NCBI GenBank assembly: GCA_963708855.1
Contig: CAVPUM010000009.1
Coordinates: 421,918-485,917, forward strand
Reading direction: 5' to 3'
Origin: CAIWHR01 sp963708855
GTDB lineage: Bacteria; Pseudomonadota; Gammaproteobacteria; Burkholderiales; Casimicrobiaceae
DNA: 64,000 nt
Shown here piece by piece: positions 30,867 to 40,227 of this stretch (within the stretch, counting starts at the first letter, position 1; each line of letters begins with the position of its first letter). Made by a program: the position numbers and the translations under genes. Under the pieces are notes generated by a model, which saw only the letters and a list, made by a program, of their open reading frames with translations, did not search any database and was not told the DNA's origin.

Positions 30867-31193
30867 ATGATGAAGAATCAACTCGCCGGCCTCATGAAGC
30901 AGGCGCAGCAGATGCAGGACAACATGAAGAAGGCGCAGGAGGAGCTCGCCCAGACCGAAGTCGAAGGGCAGTCGGGCGCGGGCCTCGTCAAGGTCGTGAT
31001 GACCTGCCGGCACGACGTGAAGCGGGTGACCATCGATCCGTCGCTGCTCTCCGAGGACAAGGACATGCTGGAGGACCTGCTCGCCGCCGCCGTCAACGAT
31101 GCCGTGCGTCGCGTCGAGACCACGACGCAGGAGAAGATGTCGGGCCTCACGATGGGGATGCCGATGCCGCCGGGTTTCAAGCTGCCGTTTTGA
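30867..31193 (+). CDS. ybaB: Nucleoid-associated protein YbaB/EbfC
   Basis: A 108-residue small DNA-binding protein of the YbaB/EbfC family. It forms dimers with a tweezer-like shape and helps organise the nucleoid. Signals are QLAGLMKQAQQMQDNMKKAQ, the conserved GLVKVVMTCRHDVKRVTIDP, and a Met/Gly/Pro-rich end (GLTMGMPMPPGFKLPF). It lies between dnaX and recR, the classic order. The frame is intact. Confidence 0.93.
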   Translation: MMKNQLAGLMKQAQQMQDNMKKAQEELAQTEVEGQSGAGLVKVVMTCRHDVKRVTIDPSLLSEDKDMLEDLLAAAVNDAVRRVETTTQEKMSGLTMGMPMPPGFKLPF

Positions 31194-31232
31194 CGCAGGC
31201 TCGCGGGAAGCCGGACTGCAGCGGCGCAGGCG

Positions 31233-31884
31233 ATGAACCCGGCTGACGAGCGCTCGCCCGCGGCGCGACCTCCTCCTGCCGGGGAGTCGCTCTCGGGCAT
31301 GGACGAGCTGGCGCGCGCGCTGCGCATCCTGCCCGGCGTCGGGCCCAAGGCCGCGCAACGGATGGCGCTGCACCTGCTGCAGCACGACCGCGACGGTGCC
31401 GTGCGCCTCGCCGGCGCGCTCCAGCATGCGGCGCAGGCCGTTCGCCACTGCGAGCGGTGCAACACGTTCACGGAAGACACCCTGTGCGCGCTCTGCCGGT
31501 CGGGCAAGCGCGATGCGACGCTGCTTGTGCGTCGTCGAGACCCCGTCCGACCTGATGATGGTCGAGCAGACGCAGGCCTACGCCGGCCTCTACTACGTGC
31601 TGATGGGACGGCTGTCCCCGCTCGACGGCATCGGACCGAAGGAGATCCGGCTCGAGCGGCTGATCAAACGCGCGACGGACAACGTCGTGAAGGAGGTGGT
31701 GCTCGCCACCAATTTCACCAACGAGGGCGAGGCTACCGCGCACTACATCGGCGAGCTGCTGACGGCGCGCGGACTCAAGGTCAGCCGCCTCGCGCGGGGC
31801 GTTCCGGTCGGCGGGGAGCTCGAGTTCGTCGACAGCGGAACGCTGGCGCAGGCGTTGCGGGAGCGGCGCAACCTGGGATCGTAA
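31233..31884 (+). CDS. recR: Recombination protein RecR, frameshifted
   Basis: RecR forms a ring with RecO/RecF to load RecA at gaps. Parts seen are the helix-hairpin-helix LRILPGVGPKAAQRMALHLL, the C4 zinc finger CERCNTFTEDTLCALC, and the Toprim domain VVETPSDLMMVEQTQAYAGL with the C-terminal RLARGVPVGGELEFVDSGTL. The frame changes near 31525 by one extra T. The start is at ATG 31233, or at the later ATG in SGMDELARAL, which fits the family length (about 200 aa) better. Confidence 0.9.
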
Positions 31885-31973
31885 GACCGGGCGTCCCGGC
31901 TCCGCGCCCGGGAGGGCGCCGCCCTTGCCGGCTGGTTCCCGTGGCAAGCCGTGGACTTCGACGGTCATGCGGG

Positions 31974-31979
31974 TATAAA
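31974..31979 (+). promoter_or_regulatory. Possible -10 element of the TRAP transporter operon
   Basis: TATAAA in the recR-dctP gap (31885-32104). No convincing -35 is visible at 16-18 bp upstream. The rest of the 220-bp gap shows no gene. The dctP ribosome site GGAGGA is at 32096-32101. Confidence 0.3.
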
Positions 31980-32104
31980 CTCCCAAGGGATAAGTGGCGG
32001 CGCCGCACCGGATCCCCGGTGCCCGGCGCCGGCAAGCGATTCGGGGTCGCATCACCGCATCCATCCCCGGCACGGCGTCCAAACGCCATTTCTTTGGAGG
32101 AAGC

Positions 32105-33274
32105 ATGACACGCAAACCGCTCGTCCCGGCACTGCCGGAAGTTCGCCCGCAAGGCTCTCGCCGCAGTTTCCTGAAGGCCGCCACCGGCGTGGCCGCCACG
32201 GGTGCCACGCTCGGATTCCCGATGATCGCCAAGGGGCAGGCGGGCCCGATCAGCATGCGCTGGCAGAGCACCTGGCCGTCGAAGGACATCTTCCACGAGT
32301 ACGCGCTCGATTTCGCCAAGAAGGTCAACGACATGACCGGCGGCGATCTCAAGATCGAGGTGCTGCCCGCCGGCGCCGTGGTGCCCGCCTTCGGCCTGCT
32401 CGACGCGGTGTCGAAGGGGACGCTCGACGGCGGCCACGGCGTGCTCGTCTACCACTACGGCAAGCAGAACGCGCTGGCGCTGTGGGGATCGGGGCCCGCG
32501 TACGGCATGGACGCCAACATGCTGCTCTCCTGGCACAAGTACGGCGGCGGCAGGGAGCTGCTCAACAAGCTCTACGCGTCCATCGGCGCCAATGTCGTGT
32601 CGTTCCCCTACGGGCCGATGCCGACGCAGCCGCTCGGCTGGTTCAAGAAGCCGATCACCAAGAACGAGGATTTCAAGGGACTCAAGTTCCGCACCGTCGG
32701 CATCTCCATCGACGTGTTCACCGGCCTCGGCGCGGCGGTCAACGCGCTGCCCGGCGGCGAGATCGTCCCGGCGATGGACCGCGGCCTGCTGGACGCGGCG
32801 GAGTTCAACAACGCGTCGTCCGACCGCCTGCTCGGCTTCGCCGACGTGTCCAAGGTGTGCATGCTGCAAAGCTTCCACCAGAACGCCGAGCAGTTCGAGA
32901 TCACGTTCAACAAGACGAAGTACGACGCGCTGCCGGAGAAGATGCGCGCGATCATCGCCAATGCCGTGGAAGCGGCGTCCGCCGACATGTCGTGGAAGGC
33001 GGTCGACCGCTATTCGAAGGACTACGTCGAGCTGCAGACCAAGGACAAGGTCAAGTTCTACAAGACGCCGGACGCGGTCCTGCAAACGCAGCTCACCGCC
33101 TATGACGCGGCGGCGACGAAGAAGGCGGCGGACAATCCGCTGTTCAAGGAGATCGCGAATTCGCAGCGCGCGTTCGCGGAGCGCGCGGTGCGCTGGGACC
33201 TCGACACCAACGTCAACCGCCGCATGGCCTACAACCATTACTTCGGCGCCAAGCCGGCTGCCAAGAAGGGCTGA
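32105..33274 (+). CDS. TRAP transporter substrate-binding protein (TakP-like DctP)
   Basis: A periplasmic binding protein of 389 residues that feeds a sodium-driven TRAP carrier. A twin-arginine signal is clear (SRRSFLKAATGVAATGAT). The mature protein has MRWQSTWPSKDIFHEYALDF, VLPAGAVVPAFGLLDAVSKG, GPMPTQPLGWFKKPI and FKGLKFRTVG, resembling the TakP/lactate subgroup, which binds 2-oxo acids or lactate. The substrate is inferred only from the subgroup. GGAGGA precedes the ATG. It is the first gene of a dctP-dctQ-dctM operon, but a terminator follows it, as often found after abundant binding proteins. Confidence 0.9.
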   Translation: MTRKPLVPALPEVRPQGSRRSFLKAATGVAATGATLGFPMIAKGQAGPISMRWQSTWPSKDIFHEYALDFAKKVNDMTGGDLKIEVLPAGAVVPAFGLLDAVSKGTLDGGHGVLVYHYGKQNALALWGSGPAYGMDANMLLSWHKYGGGRELLNKLYASIGANVVSFPYGPMPTQPLGWFKKPITKNEDFKGLKFRTVGISIDVFTGLGAAVNALPGGEIVPAMDRGLLDAAEFNNASSDRLLGFADVSKVCMLQSFHQNAEQFEITFNKTKYDALPEKMRAIIANAVEAASADMSWKAVDRYSKDYVELQTKDKVKFYKTPDAVLQTQLTAYDAAATKKAADNPLFKEIANSQRAFAERAVRWDLDTNVNRRMAYNHYFGAKPAAKKG

Positions 33275-33300
33275 CGCGGCTCGCGGTGTTCGCCGACAGA

Positions 33301-33333
33301 CACCATCCGGTGACCCCGGATGGTGTTTTTTTT
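33301..33333 (+). terminator. Rho-independent terminator after dctP
   Basis: A perfect 10-bp stem CACCATCCGG (33301-33310) pairs with CCGGATGGTG (33316-33325), with a 5-nt loop and eight T residues at 33326-33333. It lies between dctP and dctQ, so it probably lowers transport-subunit expression relative to the binding protein. Confidence 0.9.
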
Positions 33334-33414
33334 GGGGGTGCCGCCGCCAGCCGGCGGCCGAAGTGGCAAACTGACGTCCGGGGCTCGGGCGTCCATCCGG
33401 AGGGGGTTTCGACC

Positions 33415-34048
33415 ATGCAAAAGCTGCTGCTGTTCGTCGACAAGATGAGCACCTGGGTCGGCCAGGCGTTCTCCTGGCTCATCGTCGGCCTCACCTTGCT
33501 CATCTCGTGGGAAGTGTTCTCGCGCTACGCGCTCGACAACCCGCACCCGTGGGCCTTCGACGTCGATGATCATGCTGTACGGAACGCTGTTCATGATGGC
33601 CGGTGCCTATACGCTCGCCAAGAACGGCCACGTGCGCGGCGACGTGCTCTACGGGTTCTTCCCGCCGCGGCTGCAGGCCGGTCTCGACCTCACGCTGTAC
33701 TTCGTGTTCTTCATTCCCGGCGTCGTCGCGTTCGTCTGGGCCGGCTACACCTATGCCGGCGAGTCCTGGGCGATCAACGAGCATTCGAACATCACCGCCG
33801 AGGGTCCGCCGATCTATCCGTTCAAGACGGTCATTCCGATCGCCGGGGCGTTCCTGCTGCTGCAGGGCATCGTCGAGATCGTCCGCTGCATCATCTGCCT
33901 GAAGCAGGGCGACTGGCCGTCGCGCGAGGAGGACGTGCGAGGAAGTTGACGTCGACAAGCTGAAGGAGATGGTGCACGTCAAGGACTCGGACATCGCGCA
34001 GCTCGACAAATTCGTGGTCGAGCGGAGCACGAAGAGGCCCGCCAATGA
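33415..34048 (+). CDS. TRAP transporter small membrane subunit DctQ, frameshifted
   Basis: A four-helix membrane subunit. Segments seen are FSWLIVGLTLLISWEVFSRY, MIMLYGTLFMMAGAYTLAKN, NGHVRGDVLYGFFPPRLQAG (the conserved H-x-RxD region), TLYFVFFIPGVVAFVWAGYT and VIPIAGAFLLLQGIVEIVRC. The frame changes near 33563 (one extra G) and again near 33940, where the tail continues as EVDVDKLKEMVHVKDSDIAQ. With these repaired the protein ends at a TGA overlapping the dctM ATG (ATGA at 34045-34048). Confidence 0.82.
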
Positions 34049-36114
34049 GAAGGGAAGTCTGGTTCGGGCTTTCGATCATGGCGCTGGTCGTGATCCTGGT
34101 GTTCGTGCTGATGCCGGCGCCGTCGCAGATGACCAACGGCCACCTCGGCCTGCTGATGCTCGCGCTGATCGTCGTGGGCATCATGCTCGGGTTCCCCACG
34201 GCGTTCACGCTGATGGGCATGGGCATGTTCTTCGGCTGGCTTGTCGTACCGCAGCGTCGATCCGACGACTCGCCGTCCGGCAGGTGCTCGACCTCATGGT
34301 GCAGCGCACCTATTCGCGTGATGTCGAACGACGTGCTGATCGCCATTCCGCTGTTCGTGTTCATGGGCTATCTGGTCGAGCGGGCGGCACTGATCGACCG
34401 GCTGTTCAGGAGCCTGCATCTGGCGACGGCGCGCGTCCCCGGGGCGCTCGCGGTGGCCACCATCGTCACCTGCGCGATCTTCGCCACGGCCACCGGCATC
34501 GTCGGCGCGGTGGTCACGCTGATGGGGCTGCTCGCGTTTCCGGCGATGCTCAAGGCCGGCTACAACATCAAGGTCGCGGCCGGCGCGGTCACGCGCGGGA
34601 GGCTGCCTCGGCATCCTGATCCCGCCCTCGGTGCTGCTGATCGTCTACGGCGCCGTCGCCGGCGTGTCGGTGGTGCAGCTCTACGCCGGCGCCTTCTTTC
34701 CCGGGATCATGCTCGCGGGGCTCTACATCGGGTACGTCATCCTGCTCGCGATGGTGGAAGCCCGCACCTCATGCCGCCGCTGCGCCGCGAGCGAACGGCG
34801 GCGTCGACGCTGCCGCCGCTCGCGCAGGCGCTGGCGCGGCATGGCAGCAACGCGCTGACCGGGCTGTGGCGCGCGCTTGTCGGCGGCGTCGGCGCGGGGG
34901 TCTCGCCAAGCGCACCGCGCTCGGGCAGCTGGTCGTCACGCTGTTGCCGGCGCTGTTCGTCGCCGCGGTGCTGGGCGTCGTCTACCAGCGGGCGACCGCG
35001 CCGGCGGTCGAGGCCAGCACGGCCGGGCTGATCGAGGCCGGCGGCGCTCGTGGCGGCGCCGACGCAGGAAAGGAGGCGTCGACGGGCCTGATCGGCGCGG
35101 CGGAACCCGAGGAAGACGGATACGGGCGCCGAAGAACGCCACGGCCGAAGCACCGGAGGCGCTGGCGCCGCCGCCCGGCCGGAGGCGGCGACCGAGACGG
35201 GCGCGCAGGAAGCGGCCGGCGCGAAGCCGAAGGCGGTCGAAGCAGCAGCCGCCGGCCGCCACCGCAGGCGCAGGCGAGCGCCTGCCGGTGCCGGCCTGTG
35301 GCTCTGGATCGTTTTCGGCATGCGCATCGCCGCGCTCGCCGTTCTTTACCGGCTCTGGAACTGGGAGCGGCTCGAGGTCTTCAAGATGCTGTTGACGCTC
35401 GTTCTTCCCGCTGGCGCTGATGATCCTCGCCGTGCTCGGCTCGATCGTGTTCGGGCTTGGCCACGCCGACCGAAGCGGCCGCGGTCGGCGCGCTTCGGCG
35501 GATTCGTGCTCGCGGCGGCCTATCGCTTCGTCGCCCACTCGGCGCGCGGCGCGTCGCCGGAGGCGCGAGTCGGCAGCGGCCACGTGGACGACCGTGAGAG
35601 AGCTCGGCACCATCGTCAAGGAATCGGCGTTCCTCACCGCCAAGACGAGCGCGATGGTGTGCTGGCTGTTCGTCGGCTCGTCGATCTTCTCGGCGGCGTT
35701 CGCGCTGCTCGGCGGGCAGGAGGATCATCGAGACACTGGGTGCTGTCGCTCGACATGACGCCGGTGCAGTTCATGATCCTGGCGCAGATCATCATCTTCC
35801 TGCTCGGCTGGCCGCTCGAGTGGACCGAGATCATCGTCATCTTCATGCCGATCTTCATTCCGCTGCTGCCGCACTTCAACATCGACCCGCTGTTCTTCGG
35901 ACTGCTGGTGGCGCTCAACCTGCAGACGGCGTTCCTGTCGCCGCCGGTGGCGATGGCCGCGTTCTACCTCAAGGGCGTGTCGCCGCCGCACGTGACGCTG
36001 AACGCGATCTTCGCCGGGATGCTGCCGTTCATGGGCATCCAGGTGATCGCGCTGGTCCTGCTGTACGTGTTCCCCGAAATCGGCCTCTGGCTGCCGCAGG
36101 TGCTCTACAGGTAA
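34045..36114 (+). CDS. TRAP transporter large permease DctM with long hydrophilic insert, multiple frameshifts
   Basis: The ion-driven carrier subunit, about 690 residues when joined. Membrane segments include MALVVILVFVLMPAPSQ, GLLMLALIVVGIMLGFPTAF, NDVLIAIPLFVFMGYLVERA, FATATGIVGAVVTLMGLLAF, GILIPPSVLLIVYGAVAGVS, VTLLPALFVAAVLGVVYQRA, FMILAQIIIFLLGWPLEWTE and MLPFMGIQVIALVLLYVFPE. Frames change near 34240, 34305, 34600, 34760, 34900 and at several points from 35100 to 35740, so the middle cannot be read with certainty. Between about 35020 and 35310 there is an Ala/Gly/Arg-rich hydrophilic stretch not seen in short DctM proteins (about 430 aa). Confidence 0.8.
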
Positions 36115-36294
36115 GCGCCGGCCGATGGACGGGAAGGTTGCCGCGCCCGGGCTGAATCGCATCCGCCAGGCGCGCTTGCGGTGCGGCCCCGACGATGCCG
36201 CAGTGCCATCGGCCCTGCAATCGTTGCGTGCGGGGCGCCGGGAGTAACCTGACCGGTCCCGCAACCGCTCGCGGAGCACCCCGGGGAGGATGCC

Positions 36295-36728
36295 ATGCTG
36301 GTCAGCGAAATCCTGCGCATCAAGGGCACGACGCTGTACACGACGACGCCGGACGCGCCGGTGCAGGAAGCGGTCAAGGTCATGGCGCAGCTCGACATCG
36401 GTTCGCTGGTCGTGATGGACCACGGCCGGATGGCCGGGCTCGTCACGTTCGCCGAGGTGCTGCGCGCGCTGGCCGATCGCGATGGCACGCTCGGCGAGCT
36501 CAAGGTCAGCGCGATCACGAGCGCGAGCCGCTGACCGCGGCGCCGGCGCTCGATGTCATGGAACTGCGGCGCGCGATGCTCGAGCGCCATGCCCGTTACG
36601 TGCCGGTGATGGACGGCAGCACGCTGCTGGGCGTCGTGTCGTTCCACGACGTGGCGAAGGCGGTGTACGAGGAGCAGAGTTTCGAGAACCAGATGCTCAA
36701 GAGCTACATCCAGGATTCGCCGGCGTAG
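36295..36728 (+). CDS. CBS-domain pair protein, frameshifted
   Basis: An about 144-residue stand-alone pair of CBS domains, which usually sense adenine nucleotides. The first is VQEAVKVMAQLDIGSLVVMD, GRMAGLVTFAEVLRALADR. The second is ALDVMELRRAMLERHARYVP, VMDGSTLLGVVSFHDVAKAV. The frame changes near 36525 between the two. The ATG is preceded by GGGGAGGATGCC. The partner protein is unknown. The 180 bp between dctM and this gene show nothing else. Confidence 0.82.
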
Positions 36729-36812
36729 CTCGGTGCCCGCCCGGGCGCTCGAAGGGCGCTGACTGCCGCCCCGGGACGCAGCGAACGCAGAGTGCGTGGC
36801 GGGCGGTTCAAT

Positions 36813-37499
36813 TCAGGCCTGCAGCACGAAGATCGCAGGCCGCTTCGCGTAGCGCGCGCCGTCGGTGGCGCGCCAGGCGCTCATCGTCTGCGACACCACG
36901 GACTCCGTTGCCAGCGTCAGGTCGGCCGCCACGCACAGGCGCGTGGCCGGCTTGCAGGACGCGGCCAGCGCCGCAAGCAACGCGCCGTTGCGATAGGGCG
37001 TCTCGATGAAGATCTGCGCGTATCCGGTGCGCCGGGAGTCCGCCTCGAGCTGATGGATGGCGGCGGTGCGCGCGTCGGCCTTCACGGGCAGGTAGCCGTG
37101 AAACGAAAAGCCCTGCCCGTTCATGCCGGACGCCATCAGCGCGAGCGTGACGGACGACGGGCCGACCAGCGGCACGACGCCGATCCCCTCGCGATGCGCC
37201 TGCGCCACGATGAGGGCGCCGGGATCCGCGATGCCCGGGCAACCGGCGTCGGACAGGAGCCCGAGATCGTGGCCGTCGCGGGCCGGCGCCAGCAGTTCGG
37301 CGCAGCGGGCGGGTTCGGGGGCGTCGCCCAGTTCCACGATGTCGATCTGCCGGATCGGCAATGCCGGCGCCAACGATTGCAGGAAGGCGCGCGCGGGCTT
37401 GGCGTTCTCCACGACGTAGTGGGCGAGGCCGCGGGCCACGGCCATCGTGTGCGCCGGCAGCACGTGCTCGGGCGCGACGATGCCGAGCAGATTCGGCAC
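36813..37499 (-). CDS. Tetrapyrrole-methylase-fold SAM-dependent methyltransferase (RsmI-related)
   Basis: A protein of the tetrapyrrole (corrin/porphyrin) methylase superfamily, like RsmI/YraL but a distinct paralog often beside maf in betaproteobacteria. Signals are LLSDAGCPGIADPGALIVAQ, GVVPLVGPSSVTLALMASGM and GFSFHGYLPVK. GTG 37499 is the first in-frame start, but the conserved first strand GGRLFVVPNLLG begins upstream of it, so the N-terminus is incomplete. A GTG at 37536 followed by an indel near 37522 would supply it. The methylation target is unknown. Confidence 0.78.
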   Translation of the reverse strand: MPNLLGIVAPEHVLPAHTMAVARGLAHYVVENAKPARAFLQSLAPALPIRQIDIVELGDAPEPARCAELLAPARDGHDLGLLSDAGCPGIADPGALIVAQAHREGIGVVPLVGPSSVTLALMASGMNGQGFSFHGYLPVKADARTAAIHQLEADSRRTGYAQIFIETPYRNGALLAALAASCKPATRLCVAADLTLATESVVSQTMSAWRATDGARYAKRPAIFVLQA

Positions 37500-37601
37500 G
37501 ACGAAAAGGCGGCCGCCGTCAAGCGAGTGCCCCCACCCTTGCGGTTGTCGCCGCTGCGCTTCCCTCCGAGGGAGCGCACCCGCACCTTGGCCCGGCGGTG
37601 C

Positions 37602-38220
37602 TCATGTCGAACGCGCCAGCACCGCGACGCCGGCCGCGCGCAGCATGCTCGTGAGCCGGATGAGAGGAAGGCCGATCAACGCCGTCGGATCGTCGCTCTC
37701 GATGCTTTCGAAGAGCGCGATGCCGAGCGCCTCGGAGCGGACGCTGCCGGCGCAGTCGTAGGGACGCTCGCGCCGCAGGTAGGCCTCGATCTCGGCGGCG
37801 GAAAGAAACCGGAAGGTGCTCCGCACGTCGACGAGCGCGGTCTGGCAATGTCCCGACGCCGCATCCAGCAGCGCCAGCCCGGTGTGGAAGACGACCGTCT
37901 GGCCGGACAGTTCCGTGAGTTGCGCCACCGCGCGCTCGTGCGTGCCCGGCTTGCCGATCGGCCGCCCGCCGCAATCGGCGACCTGGTCCGAGCCGATGAT
38001 GAGCGCATCCGGATGCGCGCCGGCGACGCTGCGGGCCTTTGCTTCGGCAAGCCGGAACGCGGTGGCCGCCGGCGCCTCGTCCGCGAGCGCCGCTTCGTCG
38101 GTGCCCGGCGCGACGGCGATGAACGGAATGCCGAGGCGCTCGAGCAGCATGCGCCGGTAGCGCGACGTCGATGCGAGCACGAGGCGCCGCCGCGCCGGCG
38201 CAACCGATGGCGCAGGGCAT
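37602..38220 (-). CDS. Maf family nucleotide pyrophosphatase (YceF-like)
   Basis: Maf proteins hydrolyse modified or m7-type nucleoside triphosphates (house-cleaning). The motif RRLVLASTSRYRRMLLERLG at the start, then IIGSDQVADCGGRPIGKPGT, VVFHTGLALLD, and the terminal CAGSVRSEALGIALFESIES and DPTALIGLPLIRLTSML identify the YceF type. The ATG at 38220 (MPCAIG) is in a different frame from the body; the shift is near 38190, or another start is used. It diverges from the yceD-rpmF-fab operon. Confidence 0.85.
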
Positions 38221-38249
38221 CGGCTTGATTGTTGTTTTTGCGGGCATTT

Positions 38250-38279
38250 TTGACAGGATTCGGCGATTCGCGCTATTAT
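38250..38279 (+). promoter_or_regulatory. Sigma-70-type promoter of the yceD-rpmF-plsX-fab operon
   Basis: A perfect TTGACA at 38250-38255 and TATTAT at 38274-38279, separated by 18 bp, lie between divergent maf and yceD. It is the best-looking promoter in the window and fits strong expression of ribosomal and lipid genes. Confidence 0.75.
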
Positions 38280-38361
38280 CCAACGTTTTTGCTCGGCTGG
38301 CCCAGTTGCGTGCATGCGCCAAGCCGGGCTGTCGGCGGATGTGGGCAGGATGGAGGCAGGC

Positions 38362-38918
38362 ATGGCCGGGCAGCAGCGATCGTCGGGACGGCGCCGGGGA
38401 GCATTCGACGCTTTCGACCTTGCGCTCCGGCAGGGACGCTTGCCGGCACCGTGGATGTGGCCTCGATGGAGCGGGCGGTCGATCGGCTGGCCCCGGAAGG
38501 CGGTGCCTCCGACGTGTCATGGCGCATCACCGGGACCACCGACGCAATGGGCCGCCCCGCCCTCGAGATCCGTCTGGACGGGAGTGTGCCGCTCGAGTGT
38601 CAGCGCTGCCTGCAGCCGTTCGCATGGCCGGTGGCGCAGTGCACGGACGCTGCTGCTGGCGCGCGACGAACGTGAGCTCGCGGTGCTCGACGCCGAGGAC
38701 GACGAGCACGAGGTGCTGCTGGCAGACGCGCCGCAGGATGCGATGACGCTGATCGAGGACGAGGTGTTGCTGGTCCTGCCGTTCGCGCCGCGCTGCGAGC
38801 GCGCGGCGTGCGCGGACAGCGCCGCTCGCGGCGCCGGGCCAGGCGCCGCCGCGGGCAGTCCGCGTTTGCGGCGCTGGCAGGATTGAAGAACGTCGCCGCC
38901 AAGAAGGCGAAGCATTGA
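38362..38918 (+). CDS. yceD: YceD/DUF177 family protein, three frameshifts
   Basis: An about 185-residue protein of the DUF177 family, co-transcribed with rpmF and linked to 23S rRNA processing in plants and some bacteria. The N-terminal piece is RGAFDAFDLALRQGR. The middle is LAGTVDVASMERAVDRLAPE and VPLECQRCLQPFAWPVAQ (CxxC metal motif). The third piece is DERELAVLDAEDDEHEVLLA with LLVLPFAPRCERAACA. The end is SAFAALAGLKNVAAKKAKH. Frames change near 38445, 38645 and 38860. The start is ATG 38362. Confidence 0.82.
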
Positions 38919-38968
38919 ATGCGCGTCGGAACGACGCGCAGGGCATGAACCACACCTAGGAGAATCGC

Positions 38969-39151
38969 ATGGCAGTCCAGCAGAACAAGAAGTCGCCGTC
39001 GAAGCGCGGGATGCACCGCGCGCACAATGCGCTGACCAGCCCGCCGCTGGCGGTGGAGCCGGTCACCGGCGAGGCGCATCTGCGCCACCACATCAGCCCC
39101 AACGGCTTCTACCGCGGCAAGAAGGTCGTCAAGACCAAGGCCGACGAATAG
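38969..39151 (+). CDS. rpmF: 50S ribosomal protein L32
   Basis: A 60-residue ribosomal protein. The sequence begins MAVQQNKKSPSKRGMHRAHN, the conserved bL32 start, and ends GFYRGKKVVKTKADE. It is the cysteine-free (zinc-independent) form of L32 usual in proteobacteria. An AGGAGAA ribosome site precedes the ATG. It lies between yceD and plsX, the standard order. The frame is intact. Confidence 0.97.
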   Translation: MAVQQNKKSPSKRGMHRAHNALTSPPLAVEPVTGEAHLRHHISPNGFYRGKKVVKTKADE

Positions 39152-39168
39152 ACGTCGCGCCGGTCGCC

Positions 39169-40227
39169 ATGCCGGTCACGGTAGCCGTCGACGCGATGGG
39201 AGGCGACCACGGTCCCTCGGTCACGCTGCCGGCGGCGCTGCAGTTCCTCGAGGAAACGCCGGAGGCGCGGGTGATCGCCGTCGGGCAGGAGGCGCCGCTC
39301 AAGGCGGCGCTCGCACGGCTCCGCTCGCCGGCGCTGGACCGGCTTACCCTGCATGCGGCGAGCGAAGTCGTCGCGATGCACGAGCCGCCCGCCGACGCGT
39401 TGCGGAAGAAAAAGGATTCGTCGATGCGCGTCGCGATCAATCTCGTCAAGGACGAAGTCGCGCAGGCCTGCGTTTCCGCCGGGAACACCGGCGCGCTGAT
39501 GGCGATCTCGCGCTTCGTGCTGAAGACGCTGCCCGGCATCGACCGTCCGGCGATCGCGGGGCAGCTGCCGACGCGCCGGGGCGGCGTGGTCACGGTGCTC
39601 GACCTCGGCGCCAACGTCAACTGCTCGCCCGAGCAGCTCGTCCAGTTCGCGGTCATGGGCACGGCGCTGGTCGCTGCGATGGACGGCATCGAGCGGCCCT
39701 CGATCGGGCTTCTCAACGTCGGCGAGGAGGAAATCAAGGGCAACGAGCTCGCGAAGCAGACGGCCGAGCTGCTGCGGGCGTCCGGCCTCAACTTCCACGG
39801 CAATGTCGAGGGCAACGACATCTACAAGGGAACGACCGACGTCGTCGTCTGCGATGGTTTCGTCGGCAACGTCACGCTGAAGGCCTCGGAAGGCCTGGCC
39901 ACGATGCTCTACGAGATGCTGAAGGCCGAGTTCACGCGCAATCTGCTGACGCGGGCCATGGCGCTCTTCGCCTATCCGGTGTTGCGCGCGTTCAAGCACC
40001 GCGTGGATCCGCGCCGGCACAACGGCGCGACGCTCATCGGCTTGAGGGGTGTCGTCGTCAAGAGCCACGGCTCGGCCGATGCGCTGGCGTTCCAGCATGC
40101 GCTGCGCAAGGCCTACACGGAAGCCGCGCACGGCATGCTCGACAAGATCGCGCAGCGAATGGCCGTGATGCCCGCGTTGACGCCCGCGCCCGCCGCCGCG
40201 ACCGAAGCGGTCGTCAGCGATGCATAG
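39169..40227 (+). CDS. plsX: Phosphate acyltransferase PlsX
   Basis: PlsX makes acyl-phosphate from acyl-ACP for phospholipid synthesis. The 352-residue product has VAVDAMGGDHGPSVTLPAAL, SAGNTGALMAISRFVLKTLP, GANVNCSPEQLVQFAVMG and NVEGNDIYKGTTDVVVCDGF. It overlaps the fabH start by 8 nt, showing tight coupling between phospholipid and fatty-acid initiation steps. The frame is intact and complete. Confidence 0.96.
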   Translation: MPVTVAVDAMGGDHGPSVTLPAALQFLEETPEARVIAVGQEAPLKAALARLRSPALDRLTLHAASEVVAMHEPPADALRKKKDSSMRVAINLVKDEVAQACVSAGNTGALMAISRFVLKTLPGIDRPAIAGQLPTRRGGVVTVLDLGANVNCSPEQLVQFAVMGTALVAAMDGIERPSIGLLNVGEEEIKGNELAKQTAELLRASGLNFHGNVEGNDIYKGTTDVVVCDGFVGNVTLKASEGLATMLYEMLKAEFTRNLLTRAMALFAYPVLRAFKHRVDPRRHNGATLIGLRGVVVKSHGSADALAFQHALRKAYTEAAHGMLDKIAQRMAVMPALTPAPAAATEAVVSDA

